The position numbers and the translations under genes are program-made. This document shows, piece after piece, positions 11,189-20,993 of a stretch of 64,000 nucleotides of DNA. The stretch's first letter is position 1. Each line of letters opens with the position of its first letter. Source of the DNA: Progne subis subis (Eukaryota; Chordata; Aves; Passeriformes; Hirundinidae); assembly GCA_022316685.1 (NCBI GenBank), contig JAKJHU010001655.1, forward strand, positions 1 to 64,000, read 5' to 3'. The notes beneath the pieces are model-generated. The model searched no databases. It was given only the letters and a program-made list of their open reading frames with translations, and was not told where the DNA came from.

Positions 11189-13400
11189 GTGGTGCCGAAA
11201 ATCCCTGGGAGTCGCCCGGGAGATCGGGAGTTCGCCTGGACGGGTGAACGACGGCCGAGCGGTGGGGCCAGCTCGGCGAGGGGGACGCCCCAGGACCCGT
11301 GGGAGAGGATGGAATCCCTCATGAAGGATCGTATCTCAGATTCATAAAACAGTGGGGAATTGATTGTAAAGCAAAAGATTTTACCCTCGCAGTGACAAGG
11401 CTTTTGCAACTTAGTATCATCGATCGTCAGTGGAAATTCTCCACCCAGATATTTGGGATCGCTGTACGAAAAGCTTTAGCCGAGGAAACGATGCTTTCAG
11501 GGTCGGCAAAGTATCTTAAGTCATGGGGGAGGGTTTGTGCAATCTTTGCAGAAGGCTTTGCAGGAACAAGAGACCTGGAAAGCTGCACAGAATTGTCTAA
11601 AATTTACAGCCGCAGCTCGGTGTAGGAGCTGCAACGCAAACTGTTTTAGAAGGAAACTTTTTCAGAGGAAAATTTTAAAGGGGATTATCAGAGTGTAGGA
11701 AAATGCGGTCTGAAAGACAATGAGGTCTGTTCAGACTGCTGATAAAGTTTGTCTTAATGACTGCGGAGGCTTGCAGGAACAAAATCTTCCTTCAAAGCCT
11801 TCAAGTCCAGAGTTAGCTGCTAAAGAAAAAAAATCAGGCAAAATTAGTTTATGATCAATTAACTGAGGAAGCTAGGAATATTGCCAAAAATTCTGCTGGG
11901 GGGTCGCGGGTAGAAGGGGCTGAGGGGGGACCTCCACCCTATACAGCAGGAGATTGCATTGAATCGCTGGGAGAAAATAAGAATGTAACTAAATCAGAAT
12001 ATTTGGCAGACAACCAAGAACCAGCAAACAAAGAAAGGTTTTTTACACAGTGTGCCTGCTGCCAACAGCTTGTTTGATAGCGCGGGCACACGCAAACAGA
12101 AGAAAGAGGGAATTAAAGGCTAGTTGGAACGCTTGCCAAATAGGACATTCTTTAAAGGAACACAGTTTAAAAAGGGGAAAAAAAGGGGCAGCTCAGCCCT
12201 GAGGGAAAGGGGCGGGGCCAGAGGGAAGGGATGGCCCAGCCCTGAGGGAAAGGGGCGGGGCCAAGAGGGAAGGGACTGGCCCAGCCCTGAGGGAAAGGGG
12301 TGGGGCCAAGAGGGAAGGGACGGCCCAGCCCTGAGGGAAAGGGGCGGGGTCGGAGCCCGACCAAAAGGGTCCAGAGCCCGGAAGCAGCCAGTCAGTCACT
12401 TCCGGCTCTGAATCGGACTCCAGCTGGGACTGGGACAGCCAGTCCTCCGCTGCTGGCTCTGGCTCCGGCTCCGACAAAGAAGAAGTAACAGTATATAAAA
12501 TCAGGAACAACAATGTTTCTACTCGGGTTGAGGGGAAGTCAGAAAAAGAGGAACTCCTCTCACAGACTGGAGGAAAATAAAAGGTCGCATGTGCCAATTG
12601 GGGTCCGTCAGCCACACTGGCTTTTCCAGTCCGAGTGGGGGGGCAGGTGGAAACCAGAGAACGTACTCACCAGTAAACCCTAAGGACATACAAGCAATTG
12701 TTAAAGCAATCACTGACAGAGGGATCAATTCAGCTATGGTTTCCACTCTCATTGATAGTGTTTTTGGAGGGGATGACATGCTCCCATTTGACATAAAGCA
12801 AACCTGCAGATTGATTTTTGATGGGGCAGGGATGATAGTTTTTTAAACAAGAGTGGGAGGACAATTGTGCAAAGCAACTAGCTCTGGTCACTGGTGCCGG
12901 ATCATCCTCTATATGGCTCCAGCCTGCAGCGGCTCATGGGCACAGACCCACCATGATCACCCCCCAGGCACAAGCCGAGGGCCTACGGGCCCACGAGGTC
13001 ATGACAACTACCCGTGCTGCCAGGGAAGCCATCCGCTCTGCTTCCATGGTCATTGCTAAACCATCATCATGGTCCACAATAAGCAAAGTGAGAGTGAGAG
13101 TTTTACACAATTTGTAGATCGGCTCCAAGCATCACTTGAACTCCTCAGCTTTGCCTTCAGAGGCAAAGGGCCTGTGTTAGCAGAGTGCTTGCGCCAGCAA
13201 TGCAATTCAGCCACTAAGGACATTTTAAGATCATTACCACCCGGTCCAACCTCGCAGACATGATCAGGCATGTTGCAAAAGAGGAACTATTTTGCCCCAA
13301 TCCAAGCAGCCGTCCATACCGCAATAACTAGTGAAATGGCATGCTTTAAATGCAGCCAGGCAGTTAAATTGGGCGAGCGTGCAAATTATCAGACTCCTAC
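11189..13400 (+). pseudogene. gag: Provirus 1 leader and gag, broken
   Basis: A TGGTGCCG primer-binding-site-like string starts at 11190, two bases after the LTR; I cannot assign its tRNA. A matrix-like reading frame starts at 11299. A capsid region appears around 12661-12846 (frame with VNPKDIQAIVKAITDRG) and at 13069-13270 (ESFTQFVDRLQASLELL, the capsid C-terminal domain style of alpha/betaretroviruses). One nucleocapsid zinc-knuckle start, CFKC, lies at 13342-13353. Frameshifts and stops break the frame many times. Protease, reverse transcriptase and integrase are missing: after the first half zinc knuckle the sequence passes straight into env. Confidence 0.7.
12189..12358 (+). repeat. GC-box minisatellite inside gag
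   Basis: About four units of roughly 44 bases, each with CCCTGAGGGAAAGGGG followed by (C/T)GGGGCC, an Sp1-type GC box. The composition is very unlike the surrounding gag. Confidence 0.75.
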
Positions 13401-13401
13401 C

Positions 13402-14584
13402 TTCAGTACCCCAATCAATTAGACCCTATCAGATTCTCACAGCACGCAGACACAGGAGAGAGGCCACACCTGGCACCTCCTCCTCATTCAGTCCTTTAGC
13501 TATCTACCAAGAACCTAAGTCAGATCCTTACAATCCATTTCTTAGTGTATTAAATGCTACCTTTTTGTCGTTGAACCAATCCAATCCAAACTTTACAAAA
13601 TCATGCTGGTTGTGTTATAATGCAGAACCTCCTTTCTATGAGGGTGTCGCTCTTGATGTTCCTTTTGAATATTCTGCAGCAGATAATCCACACAACTGTA
13701 GATGGGACACCCCCCGAAGGGAAATTACTCTGAGTCAAGTCACAGGCCGAGGCAAGTGCTTTGGCAATGTAACCTTAGCAAAGCAGATGGGAAACATTTG
13801 TGCTGAGTTCATCCAACCTAGCCAAAAGACTGATAAGTGGGCAGTCCCATTCGTACCAGGAATGTGGGTTTGCCAAGAATCTGGAATAACACCCTGTGTG
13901 TACCTTGGTAAATTCAATTACCTTGCTGACTTTTGTGTCCAAGTTCTGATTGTTCCTAGAGTCCTGTATCACCAAGAAGAGGAAATGTATCGCTTTTTAG
14001 AAGAAACCATCCAGCTTCACAAAAGAGAGGTAATGACAGGTATAACCATTGCAATGCTCCTTGGCCTAGGAGCTGCCGGTACAGCCACAGGTGTTTCAGC
14101 TCTCGTGACCCAACACCAAGGACTTTCTCAGCTGCAAATGACGATTGATGAGGACTTGTTAGGAATTGAAAAATCCATATTCTCTCTGGAGGAATCTACC
14201 TCCTTGCTTTCAGAAGTCGTCCTACAGAACAGGCGAGGACTGGACCTCTTGCTCATGCAGAAAGGAGGCCTGTGTGCCACCTTGAGAGAAGAATGCTGGT
14301 TTTATGCAGACCATACCAGAGTTGTGCGAGACTCCATGGCCGAACTGAGAGAAAGACTGGCCCAGAGAAAGAGAGAGAGAGAGGCCCAACAGGGATGGTT
14401 CGAGTCATGGTTCAATCAGTCCCCATGGCTAGCCACCCTTGTTTCCACCCTGATAGGCCCTCTTACCATGATACTCTTGGTATTGATTTTTGGGCCTTGC
14501 ATTTTGAACAAGTTAGTGTCATTTGTTAGAAGCCGTTTAGAGAAAGTCGACATCCTATTTGTCGAACGCCTGCAATTACCATGA
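13402..14584 (+). pseudogene. env: Provirus 1 env (gamma-type), open but without its start
   Basis: An envelope glycoprotein lacking its signal peptide and N-terminal surface part, fused in frame to the leftover gag end, with no ATG in a sensible place. Still visible: surface-subunit CWLC motif near 13597-13608; N-glycosylation sites; a hydrophobic fusion-peptide-like stretch near 14040-14110; the heptad region with LQNRRGLDLL; a C-x6-C-W motif near 14272-14298, where covalently linked envs have C-x6-C-C; and a membrane span with short tail near 14430-14520. The frame is open for about 390 codons, although gag is wrecked. The cleavage site is degenerate (HKR). The combination of alpha/beta-like gag with gamma-like env is known in recombinant retroviruses. 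Confidence 0.75.
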
Positions 14585-14695
14585 AGTGCATTTATTACTA
14601 ACATGTTGTATCACTTTGTATCATATTATACTAACTTCAACAGCTTTTGCATTTTTTATAACATTTATACTTTTATAGGTGTTTTACTTAATCAT

Positions 14696-14712
14696 GAGGG
14701 GGGGGGGGGAGA
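14696..14712 (+). other. Polypurine tract of provirus 1
   Basis: A run of G with A ending in GGGGAGA-type sequence immediately before the 3' LTR, the expected site for plus-strand priming. Confidence 0.75.
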
Positions 14713-15007
14713 TGTGGGAGATTAGGGACAGGCGGTCGGAAGATATCGCGTTGTACGGGCAGACAGAACCCCTCCCTCAACACTTAGTTGTTTTAGTGTC
14801 CCTGATAAGCTAAGCAACACGTAACTTGTAACGTAAGCAGATGGATGTGACGTAGCAAACAGAGGTTTTATAACTCCACGTAACCAGTTAATAAAATGCC
14901 ATTTGCCGTCCACCACATTGGTGTCTGTGAGCTGGTGGCCCGAGCAGCCTGGGTGTGGCTGCCGTGTTGTTCCCGAACCAGGTCGCTACGCCTCAGGGGA
15001 GGCAGCA
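14713..15007 (+). mobile_element. 3' LTR of provirus 1
   Basis: 295 bp, TGTGGG...GGCAGCA, paired with 10896-11187. Flanking bases (AGCCC on the left, GCTCC on the right) do not form a clear target-site duplication. Confidence 0.9.
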
Positions 15008-15633
15008 GCTCCCAGTGTCAAAAAAGCAGTCAAAAAGAAAAGCAGAAGGATTAGATCCTCCTGGGGACATGAATATGAGAGCAAATGTGATAGTAATTTC
15101 CATCCTTGGAACTCAGGAGAGTCAATTGCTGCTAGCATTTTCCTGCCTCAGCTAAGCTCCTCAATTGCCCTAAAACAGCTGAACGAGTTAGGATGCTGGC
15201 TCAGCAAAGAAGTAAATGCCACCTCTACTATGATCAGTGACTTGCTGACAGATGAAGAAGCAATCAGACATGCCATTTTAAAAAACAGAGCTGCTATTGA
15301 TTACCTTCTTCTGGCACATGGACATGGTTGTGAGGATTTTGAAGGTTTGTGATGAATGAATTTATCCGATCACTCTGTTTCCATTCATAAACAATTGCAA
15401 GAATTGAGAGATTTAGCTAGCCAAATTACAATAGATGACCCATTTTGGCTGGACAATTTGTTTGATGGTTTGAGCTTTGCACCTTGGCTAAAGGAACTTT
15501 GTAAGATAGGTTTGATTGTTCTAATAGCAGTAATTGTAGTTTTAGTAGCGGTTCCCTGCATACTTCAGTGTGTGCAAAAAGTAATGAGTAAGACAGTGTC
15601 TAGCGTTTTAGTTGCTAATAAGAACGGGGGAGA
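15008..15633 (+). pseudogene. env: Second ERV remnant: env transmembrane subunit
   Basis: Starts directly after the provirus 1 LTR, so the rest of this element is missing. Reading frame 15020-15352 holds the heptad region (IALKQLNELGCWLSKEVNAT) and LKNRAAIDYLLLAHGHGCEDFEGL. The frame ends at two successive TGA codons (15350-15355) exactly where the CC of C-x6-CC is expected. It reopens with MNLSDHS and then has WLDNLF, a membrane helix (15500-15570) and a tail. A purine tract (AACGGGGGAGA) precedes the LTR at 15634. Confidence 0.7.
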
Positions 15634-16101
15634 TGTTGGGAAGGATGAACGCAGAAAGCCCTATAAATATGATTGCTTGGACTCTGAGAATGTGAAACCT
15701 GTAACTGAGATAGAATTGAAAGTAACTTTGATGTTAAAATGTCCTAGCTACTAGATGCCTGCAAAACAACCCCCAATGTATAATTCATCCCACACATGTA
15801 ACCCGCCTGAAGTAGCAAGTATCTGTAACCCCATTTGCACAAGCCTGTTACAGCCCACCTCAAGACCCCTCATCAGAAGGCTGCGAGAGTGGGCTGCGCT
15901 TCTGTTCTCTTCTCTCCTTTGCTCCTCTCTCTTGCGTCTTGCATCTTGCTCTTGGAATTTCTTTATCTGTTACTTGCCCCCACCTTCCAAGGCCATGCCA
16001 CAGCTGCGCCTGGCAGCTCCGAGCAAGGCCTCACACTCTACACAATAAACCTGTTCTTCTAAGACCCAACTTCAGAGATCTCTCGTCTACATTCATCTAC
16101 A
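15634..16101 (+). mobile_element. 3' LTR of the second ERV remnant
   Basis: TGTTGGGAAGG start after a purine tract. AATAAA lies at about 16043-16049, and the end is near the CTACA at 16097-16101. A CT-rich stretch sits in the middle. The exact end is uncertain. 47 bases later the right palindrome arm begins. Confidence 0.6.
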
Positions 16102-16315
16102 CTGTCCTGGAGTCCTCAGCAGCAGGAGGGAAGAAGGCATTTTTCTACAATGGGCTAGGCATTGCTGGCACCTGACCTCTTCCGGATGTGGCCCGTGCTC
16201 CTGGGAGCACTTGGCTGCCACGGCCTGGGCTCCCATTTTCAGTGGCAGGCCTTTCCTGGCCATCAGCGCCCTGCTGCCTGAGTGGGTCTTGCCGGCCCTG
16301 AGGCAGGCGGTGCTG

Positions 16316-16415
16316 TGAGGTCACAAATGGCGTGACAGCAGCGTGAGGCTGGGCTGTGATGTCACGCCGTGTGGCGGCCCCAGCATTGTGAGGTCACCGG
16401 GCCATCCCTATATAA
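16316..16415 (+). promoter_or_regulatory. Promoter of gene copy B'
   Basis: Three CRE-like octamers, TGAGGTCA (16316-16323), TGATGTCA (16357-16364) and TGAGGTCA (16389-16396), precede TATATAA (16409-16415). The ATG lies 36 bases after the TATA box, so a normal TATA-directed start site leaves a leader of only about 5-15 bases. Such CRE variants near a TATA box are common in CREM-driven spermatid promoters. That link is inference. Confidence 0.65.
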
Positions 16416-16450
16416 GGCAGGCCGGCCCCACAGCCGCCAGTGCAGTGGCG

Positions 16451-17692
16451 ATGGCACGTGTCGGAGCCGTGAGCGACGTCAGCGTCCTGCTGGCTGCACT
16501 TGCCCTGCTGCTGGCCACGGTGGCTGTCCGCTGGGTCATTGGCCACCGGGCACGGCAGGGCCAGCAGGCTGGGACTCGGAGGCCGCGCAAGCAGCTCGGG
16601 GGCCGGGCCAGGGGCCCAGGCAGGAGCTCAGGAGCCCCTGTGGCTGCCAGGGCCTCCGGGCCTGGCACAAGCTGTCGAAAGCATCCCGATGCTCCTGCCA
16701 CTTGCCCCAAGGGACCCAGCAGCTGCGGCCCCTGCGTCAGCGTGGGCAAGGAGATGCAGGGGCTGATGTTGCTGCTCCGGTCTCACCATGGGACATGGGA
16801 TCCGCTTCATCCTGCCATGTGGCGGGCGCTGTGGGCGCACCTGCAGCAGCTGGGCAAGCGAGGCCACCTGCCCTGCTGTGCCTCGTCCTGCTGCTCCAGG
16901 TGCTTCCGTGCCTCCGGCAGGCTCCTCCCAGCCAGAGGGGCCATTCCTGGCACAGCCTCCAGCCTTCCAGGAGATTGTGTTGGACACCAACCATCCCTGG
17001 GAGAAGCTCGGGCTAGCCCACGTCCAGCCTTCCGGGAGCCTCCACCGCCCCTGACGGCCTCCAACCCTGCAAGTCCCTCCCTGCTCTCAACCACCTCCCT
17101 CCCGCGCAGAACCTCCCCAGCACCGAGACGCCGCCTCCCTCCCAGCAGCTTGCCACAGCCTCCATCCCTGCTGAGAGCCCCCAGCCCTTCAAGATCCTGC
17201 GCCTGCCAAGACCCGTCCCTGGCGTCCAGTTCCTGCCTCTCTCCCACACATTCCCTCCTGGAGGGCTCCAGCCCTCCCAGCCTCTCAAGAAAGCCTCCGC
17301 GCCTGCGCAGCCTCAGCAAGCGCTGGACACCTCCTCCTGCTCCCTTCCACATCAACAGCATCCCGTGCACATGGAGAGCCCTGGCGTGTCCCAGGGGCAC
17401 TGACACAGCCAGGGAAAGCTGGGAAGCACAAACAGGAGCCCAGTTGGAGAAGGAGAGGCATTCCCAGGAGCAGGTGGCTGAGCCACAACCATCCTGCAGC
17501 CACCAGTGTCCAGCGCAGGGCTCCCAGGATGCTGTGCCTGACTCATGTAGCAACAGCCACAGCTCGGTGGAACAGACGGCACCCACGAGACCATGGCGCT
17601 TGCGTGGTCTCCAGGAGGCTGCCCCGAGACGGTCCCCGCAGCCCAGGCAGGTGGTCACAGGCCTCAGAGGGCCCTTCCACCCTAGGTGTTAA
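16451..17692 (+). CDS. Intact copy B' of the palindromic TM/Arg-rich family (413 aa)
   Basis: Function unknown. The ATG has good context (GTGGCGATGG) and sits where all four copies start. Residues 1-10 are short and polar, and 11-30 form one hydrophobic helix (LLAALALLLATVAVRWVI), probably a membrane anchor. Residues 32-60 are Arg/Gly-rich. A cluster follows with the pattern C-x2-C-x5-E-x3-L-x2-LL-x-SH-x-G (residues 92-114), then WAHLQQLGKRGHLPCC (127-142). From about 155 to the end it is Pro/Ser-rich and low in complexity. The layout of anchor, basic region, Cys/Leu motif and long disordered tail resembles the mammalian SPATA31/FAM205 spermatogenesis proteins. I recall this pattern and could not check it. 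AATAAA at 17692-17697 overlaps the stop codon by one base, so the 3' UTR would be minimal. It could also be a GC-rich chance frame, but the fixed promoter-ATG spacing argues against that. Confidence 0.55.
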   Translation: MARVGAVSDVSVLLAALALLLATVAVRWVIGHRARQGQQAGTRRPRKQLGGRARGPGRSSGAPVAARASGPGTSCRKHPDAPATCPKGPSSCGPCVSVGKEMQGLMLLLRSHHGTWDPLHPAMWRALWAHLQQLGKRGHLPCCASSCCSRCFRASGRLLPARGAIPGTASSLPGDCVGHQPSLGEARASPRPAFREPPPPLTASNPASPSLLSTTSLPRRTSPAPRRRLPPSSLPQPPSLLRAPSPSRSCACQDPSLASSSCLSPTHSLLEGSSPPSLSRKPPRLRSLSKRWTPPPAPFHINSIPCTWRALACPRGTDTARESWEAQTGAQLEKERHSQEQVAEPQPSCSHQCPAQGSQDAVPDSCSNSHSSVEQTAPTRPWRLRGLQEAAPRRSPQPRQVVTGLRGPFHPRC

Positions 17693-17697
17693 ATAAA

Positions 17698-20254
17698 TTC
17701 GGATTCCTCCAAAGAGCTGTGGCAGTGTTCCTGCTGGGAGAGGGCTCTTTTCTTCCCAGGAACTGGCTCATTGCAGGGCTTGCCTACGGGCCGGGAATCC
17801 TGGGCCATTCCCAACAACTCGGTTTAAACTCCTGTTTGTCCTCTGAGGCTGAGCAAGTATCACGTGCAACCCTCACCCGTGTTGTTGTCATTTCCACTGA
17901 CATCCTTCAGAGAGAGATGCCTGTGGGGCTGACCCATATACCAGTGCTTGGAGGCTTGGTAGGGACAGAGTTACGGCCCCAATCTGCTTCTCCAAAGGCT
18001 CTGCTGGCCATCCTTGTAGGAGCAGGTGTTAGAGTGTGTTCGTATGGTTGATACTGTGTTTCCTTTTGATCTTGGTGTTTGGGATGTTTTCTTCCCTGCT
18101 CCCCTTGGAAAGTGGAGCACCTTGTTTGTCCCGGCTTCGCTGCGCCCATCGCCCAGGCTGGAATGGAACCCAACTCTGTTCCACTCCCACCTTCTCCCTG
18201 GTCGGGGAGTGGCTTGTCCCTGCCTCTAGGCCCTTCCCCGCTCTGGGAAAAAGGCCTGCGACTGCCGGCAGCTCTGTCTCTCTGGCACCGGCGGAGATGG
18301 GGAAGGAGCTAAGGAAGAGCTGCGGCCGGCAGGGCAGGAGCCCAGAATCAAGCCATGATATGCTCCTGGACAGAGGGCAAGCTCGGTGCCTTTTGCCATC
18401 GACGCTCATCTGGGTCTCTCAAAAGAACCAGCACAAGCAGGGATGGGGCAACCACGTGGAACTGTGACTTTGCACGTGGCCAGGGCAGCCCCGCTGCAAG
18501 AGCAGCCTCTCCAGCGCTTCAGAGCAGCCTGGTGCCTGGCAGCAGTTGATGGGGAGGAAATGACTTGGGTGGCCACAGGGCCCAGCCTGTGTGGCCGTGG
18601 CTGTGTGTCTGTGCCCGCGCCATGCTGCAGGCAGGGGCTGCCTGGTGCTGGCTGTGGATTGCCCAAGAGGTAGGCCATGGCCGCTCCCTGCAGTCCCGTC
18701 CCTGCCCGATTTCCCCTTTGCCCAGGGAGGCTCAAGGGCAGGCAAGTGCAGGCTCAGGAGCTGATGCTGCCCGCTGCAGAGTGTCCTCTGGCTCACCTGG
18801 AGGCAGCGAGTGGCAGCTCTGGGGCTCGTGCAGAGGCTCTGGCGCTGTGACCCCCCACTGCCACCAAAGGCTATGCCGGCTACCTTGCCAGCACGGTGGG
18901 CTGTGGAGCACACTTTGGGGAGCAGAGGGGACACAAGGCAGGCCTCCACTGAAGGGCTAGCCTGTGTGGGAAGAGCGGGCAGAGTGAAGGGACTCAGGAC
19001 GCTGCGAGTGGGGCAGTGGAAAGCAACAGCTGAGGACAGCCGAAAGGCCAAAGAGAGCAGAAGAACTTGTTGCACATGAGGAGTGGGGGCTGAAGGTGTG
19101 TGCTGGCCTTTTGCCGGAGCCTCAGAGGGACGGGCAACCTGAGCACGTGAGGCAATGGGGAACAAAGACACACAGAGCTCCTTATGTGTCCGGAGAACAT
19201 GTGTCTGTTGTGGCATGGGCAGCTGTGTGAGCTGCTGCCATGAGAGCCAGGGGCTCTGAGGGCACGCTGTCCCTCTTTCCCTCGAGGGGAAGGACAGCAC
19301 AGCTGCCGGAGCTGCTTGCCAGGGTGCGTGCGCTTTCATCGCTGCCTTGCAGCAATGAGTTGGCAGTTGCTAGTGCCCGGAGCCAAGCTGTCCCTCTCCC
19401 GCTGTGTGACTCGCAGCAGGCTGGAAGCAGCGCTAGCACGGCCGGCTGCTGCCCCTGCCTGGCAACAGCAGAGGCTGGCACGGGCAGCCTCTTGCCAGAC
19501 TGCAGGTGGCCCACGCAGGACTGGGCTTGCCCTCGGCAGAGATGCCCAAGGGATGGGGCCGGGCCCATGTGAGCCGTGGCCATCACTCTGGTGATCCAGC
19601 GGCAGCACTAATCCTGCCCACTTCCAGCAGCTGGGACTGAGCAGCCAGACACATAGCCTGAGCCTGTGGAATGAAGCTGCTCAGGCAGGGCCAGACCTGG
19701 AGCAGGGCTTCCACTCCTGGTTTGGCCAGCACATCAGGCCATGCAAGTGTTGCAGCAAGTGCAGAGGAGGCCAGCGGGTTTCTAAGGTAAGCAGCTCTCC
19801 TGTAGAGACAGCTTGAGAGAGACTTGAAGCTTCTCAGGCTGGAGAAGGGAAGGTTGTGGGGAGGCCTCCCACTGCCTTGCAGTGTGTGCCAGGAGCTGGT
19901 AGGGAGCTGCAGAGGCATTCTGTGCCAGCAATTGTAGTGATCGCATAAAGGGTTGGAGCTCACCCCAGGCAGGTGGGGAGAGCTGCCTGGGCATGGGGAA
20001 TTGCAGCTGCCTTTGTGTCTGCAGGATCTTCTCCGGCCCAGGGCAGAGGCTGTTCCCAGCCAGCAGTTCCACAGCTTTGGGGAAGCCATGGGCTGGGCAC
20101 TGGTGGCACCTGACCTCTTCCTGATGTGGCCCTTGCTCCTGGGAGCGCTTGGCTGCCACGGCCTGGGCTCCCATTTTCAGTGGCAGGCCTTTCCTGGCCA
20201 TCAGCGCCCTGCTGCCTGAGTGGGTCTTGCTGGCCCTGAGGCAGGCGGTGCTGT
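17698..20254. repeat. Spacer between copies B' and A', right arm
   Basis: Mirror of 5531-8083. Apart from the antisense frame at 18419-19339 nothing gene-like is recognised. Confidence 0.7.
18419..19339 (-). other. Uncertain 306-codon reading frame in spacer
   Basis: An ATG-started frame on the strand opposite to the neighbouring gene copies. Related frames lie on + at 9986-10969 (327 codons, running into the LTR) and, broken into pieces, at 6204-7360. The protein is Ala/Pro/Ser-rich with one mildly hydrophobic stretch (VLLLSLAFRLSSAVAF) and no recognised domain. High GC alone may keep it open. Listed because the frame is shared by copies. Confidence 0.2.
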
Positions 20255-20255
20255 G

Positions 20256-20352
20256 AGGTCACAAATGGCATGACAGCGGCGTGAGGCTGGGCTGTGTGTC
20301 ACGCCGTGTGGCGGCCCCAGCATTGTGAGGTCACCGGGCCATCCCTATATAA
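20256..20352 (+). promoter_or_regulatory. Promoter of gene copy A'
   Basis: TGAGGTCA near 20256-20263 and again just before TATATAA at 20346-20352. The middle octamer has lost a base relative to B' (TGTGTCACG in place of TGATGTCACG). Confidence 0.6.
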
Positions 20353-20387
20353 GGCGGGCCGGCCCCACAGCCGCCAGTGCAGTGGCG

Positions 20388-20993
20388 ATGGCACGTGTCG
20401 GAGCCGTGAGCGACGTCAGCGTCCTGCTGGCTGCACTTGCCCTGCTGCTGGCCACGGTGGCTGTCCGCTGGGTCATTGGCCACCGGGCACGGCAGGGCCG
20501 GCAGGCCGGGACTCGGAGGCCGGGCAAGCAGCTCGGGGGCCGGGCCAGGGGCCCAGGCAGGAGCCCAGGAGCCCCTGTGGCTGCCAGGGCCTCCGGGCCT
20601 GGCGCAAGCCCTCAGAAGCGTCCCGATGCTCCCGCCACTTGCCCCAAGGGATCTGGCAGCTGTGGCCCTTGCGTTAGCGTGGCCAAGGAGCTGCAGGGGC
20701 TGATGCTGCTGCTCCGGGCTCAGCGTGGGACATGTTCTCCTCTTCATCCTGCCATGCGGCTGGTGCTGTGGACGCACCTGCAGCAGCTGGGCAAGCGAGG
20801 CCACCTGCCCTGCTGTGCCTCGTCCCGCTGCTCTGTGTGCTTCAGTGCCTCCGGCGGGCTCCTCCCAGCCAGAGGGCCCATTCCTCCTACAGCTTCCAGC
20901 CCTTCCGGGCACCTGTGGGGATGCACAGACAGCCCTGCCCCGGGCTCTGCCGGGCTCTGGGCCAGCAGAGAGGCCGGGCAGGGCTGGCCATGA
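20388..20993 (+). CDS. Copy A' of the palindromic TM/Arg-rich family, short form (201 aa)
   Basis: Same N-terminus as B': membrane helix, Arg/Gly-rich segment, the CGPCVSVAKEL...LLLRAQRGT cluster and THLQQLGKRGHLPCC. After about residue 150 the sequence departs from the B type and ends in SAGLWASREAGQGWP. The homologous region of copy A reads on in another frame for a further 150 codons (PGLSSQGWQWLG...), which in A' is also open but shifted. So either A' is a true short form or it carries an indel near 20900. No polyadenylation signal is obvious close to the stop. Function unknown, as for B'. Confidence 0.4.
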   Translation: MARVGAVSDVSVLLAALALLLATVAVRWVIGHRARQGRQAGTRRPGKQLGGRARGPGRSPGAPVAARASGPGASPQKRPDAPATCPKGSGSCGPCVSVAKELQGLMLLLRAQRGTCSPLHPAMRLVLWTHLQQLGKRGHLPCCASSRCSVCFSASGGLLPARGPIPPTASSPSGHLWGCTDSPAPGSAGLWASREAGQGWP

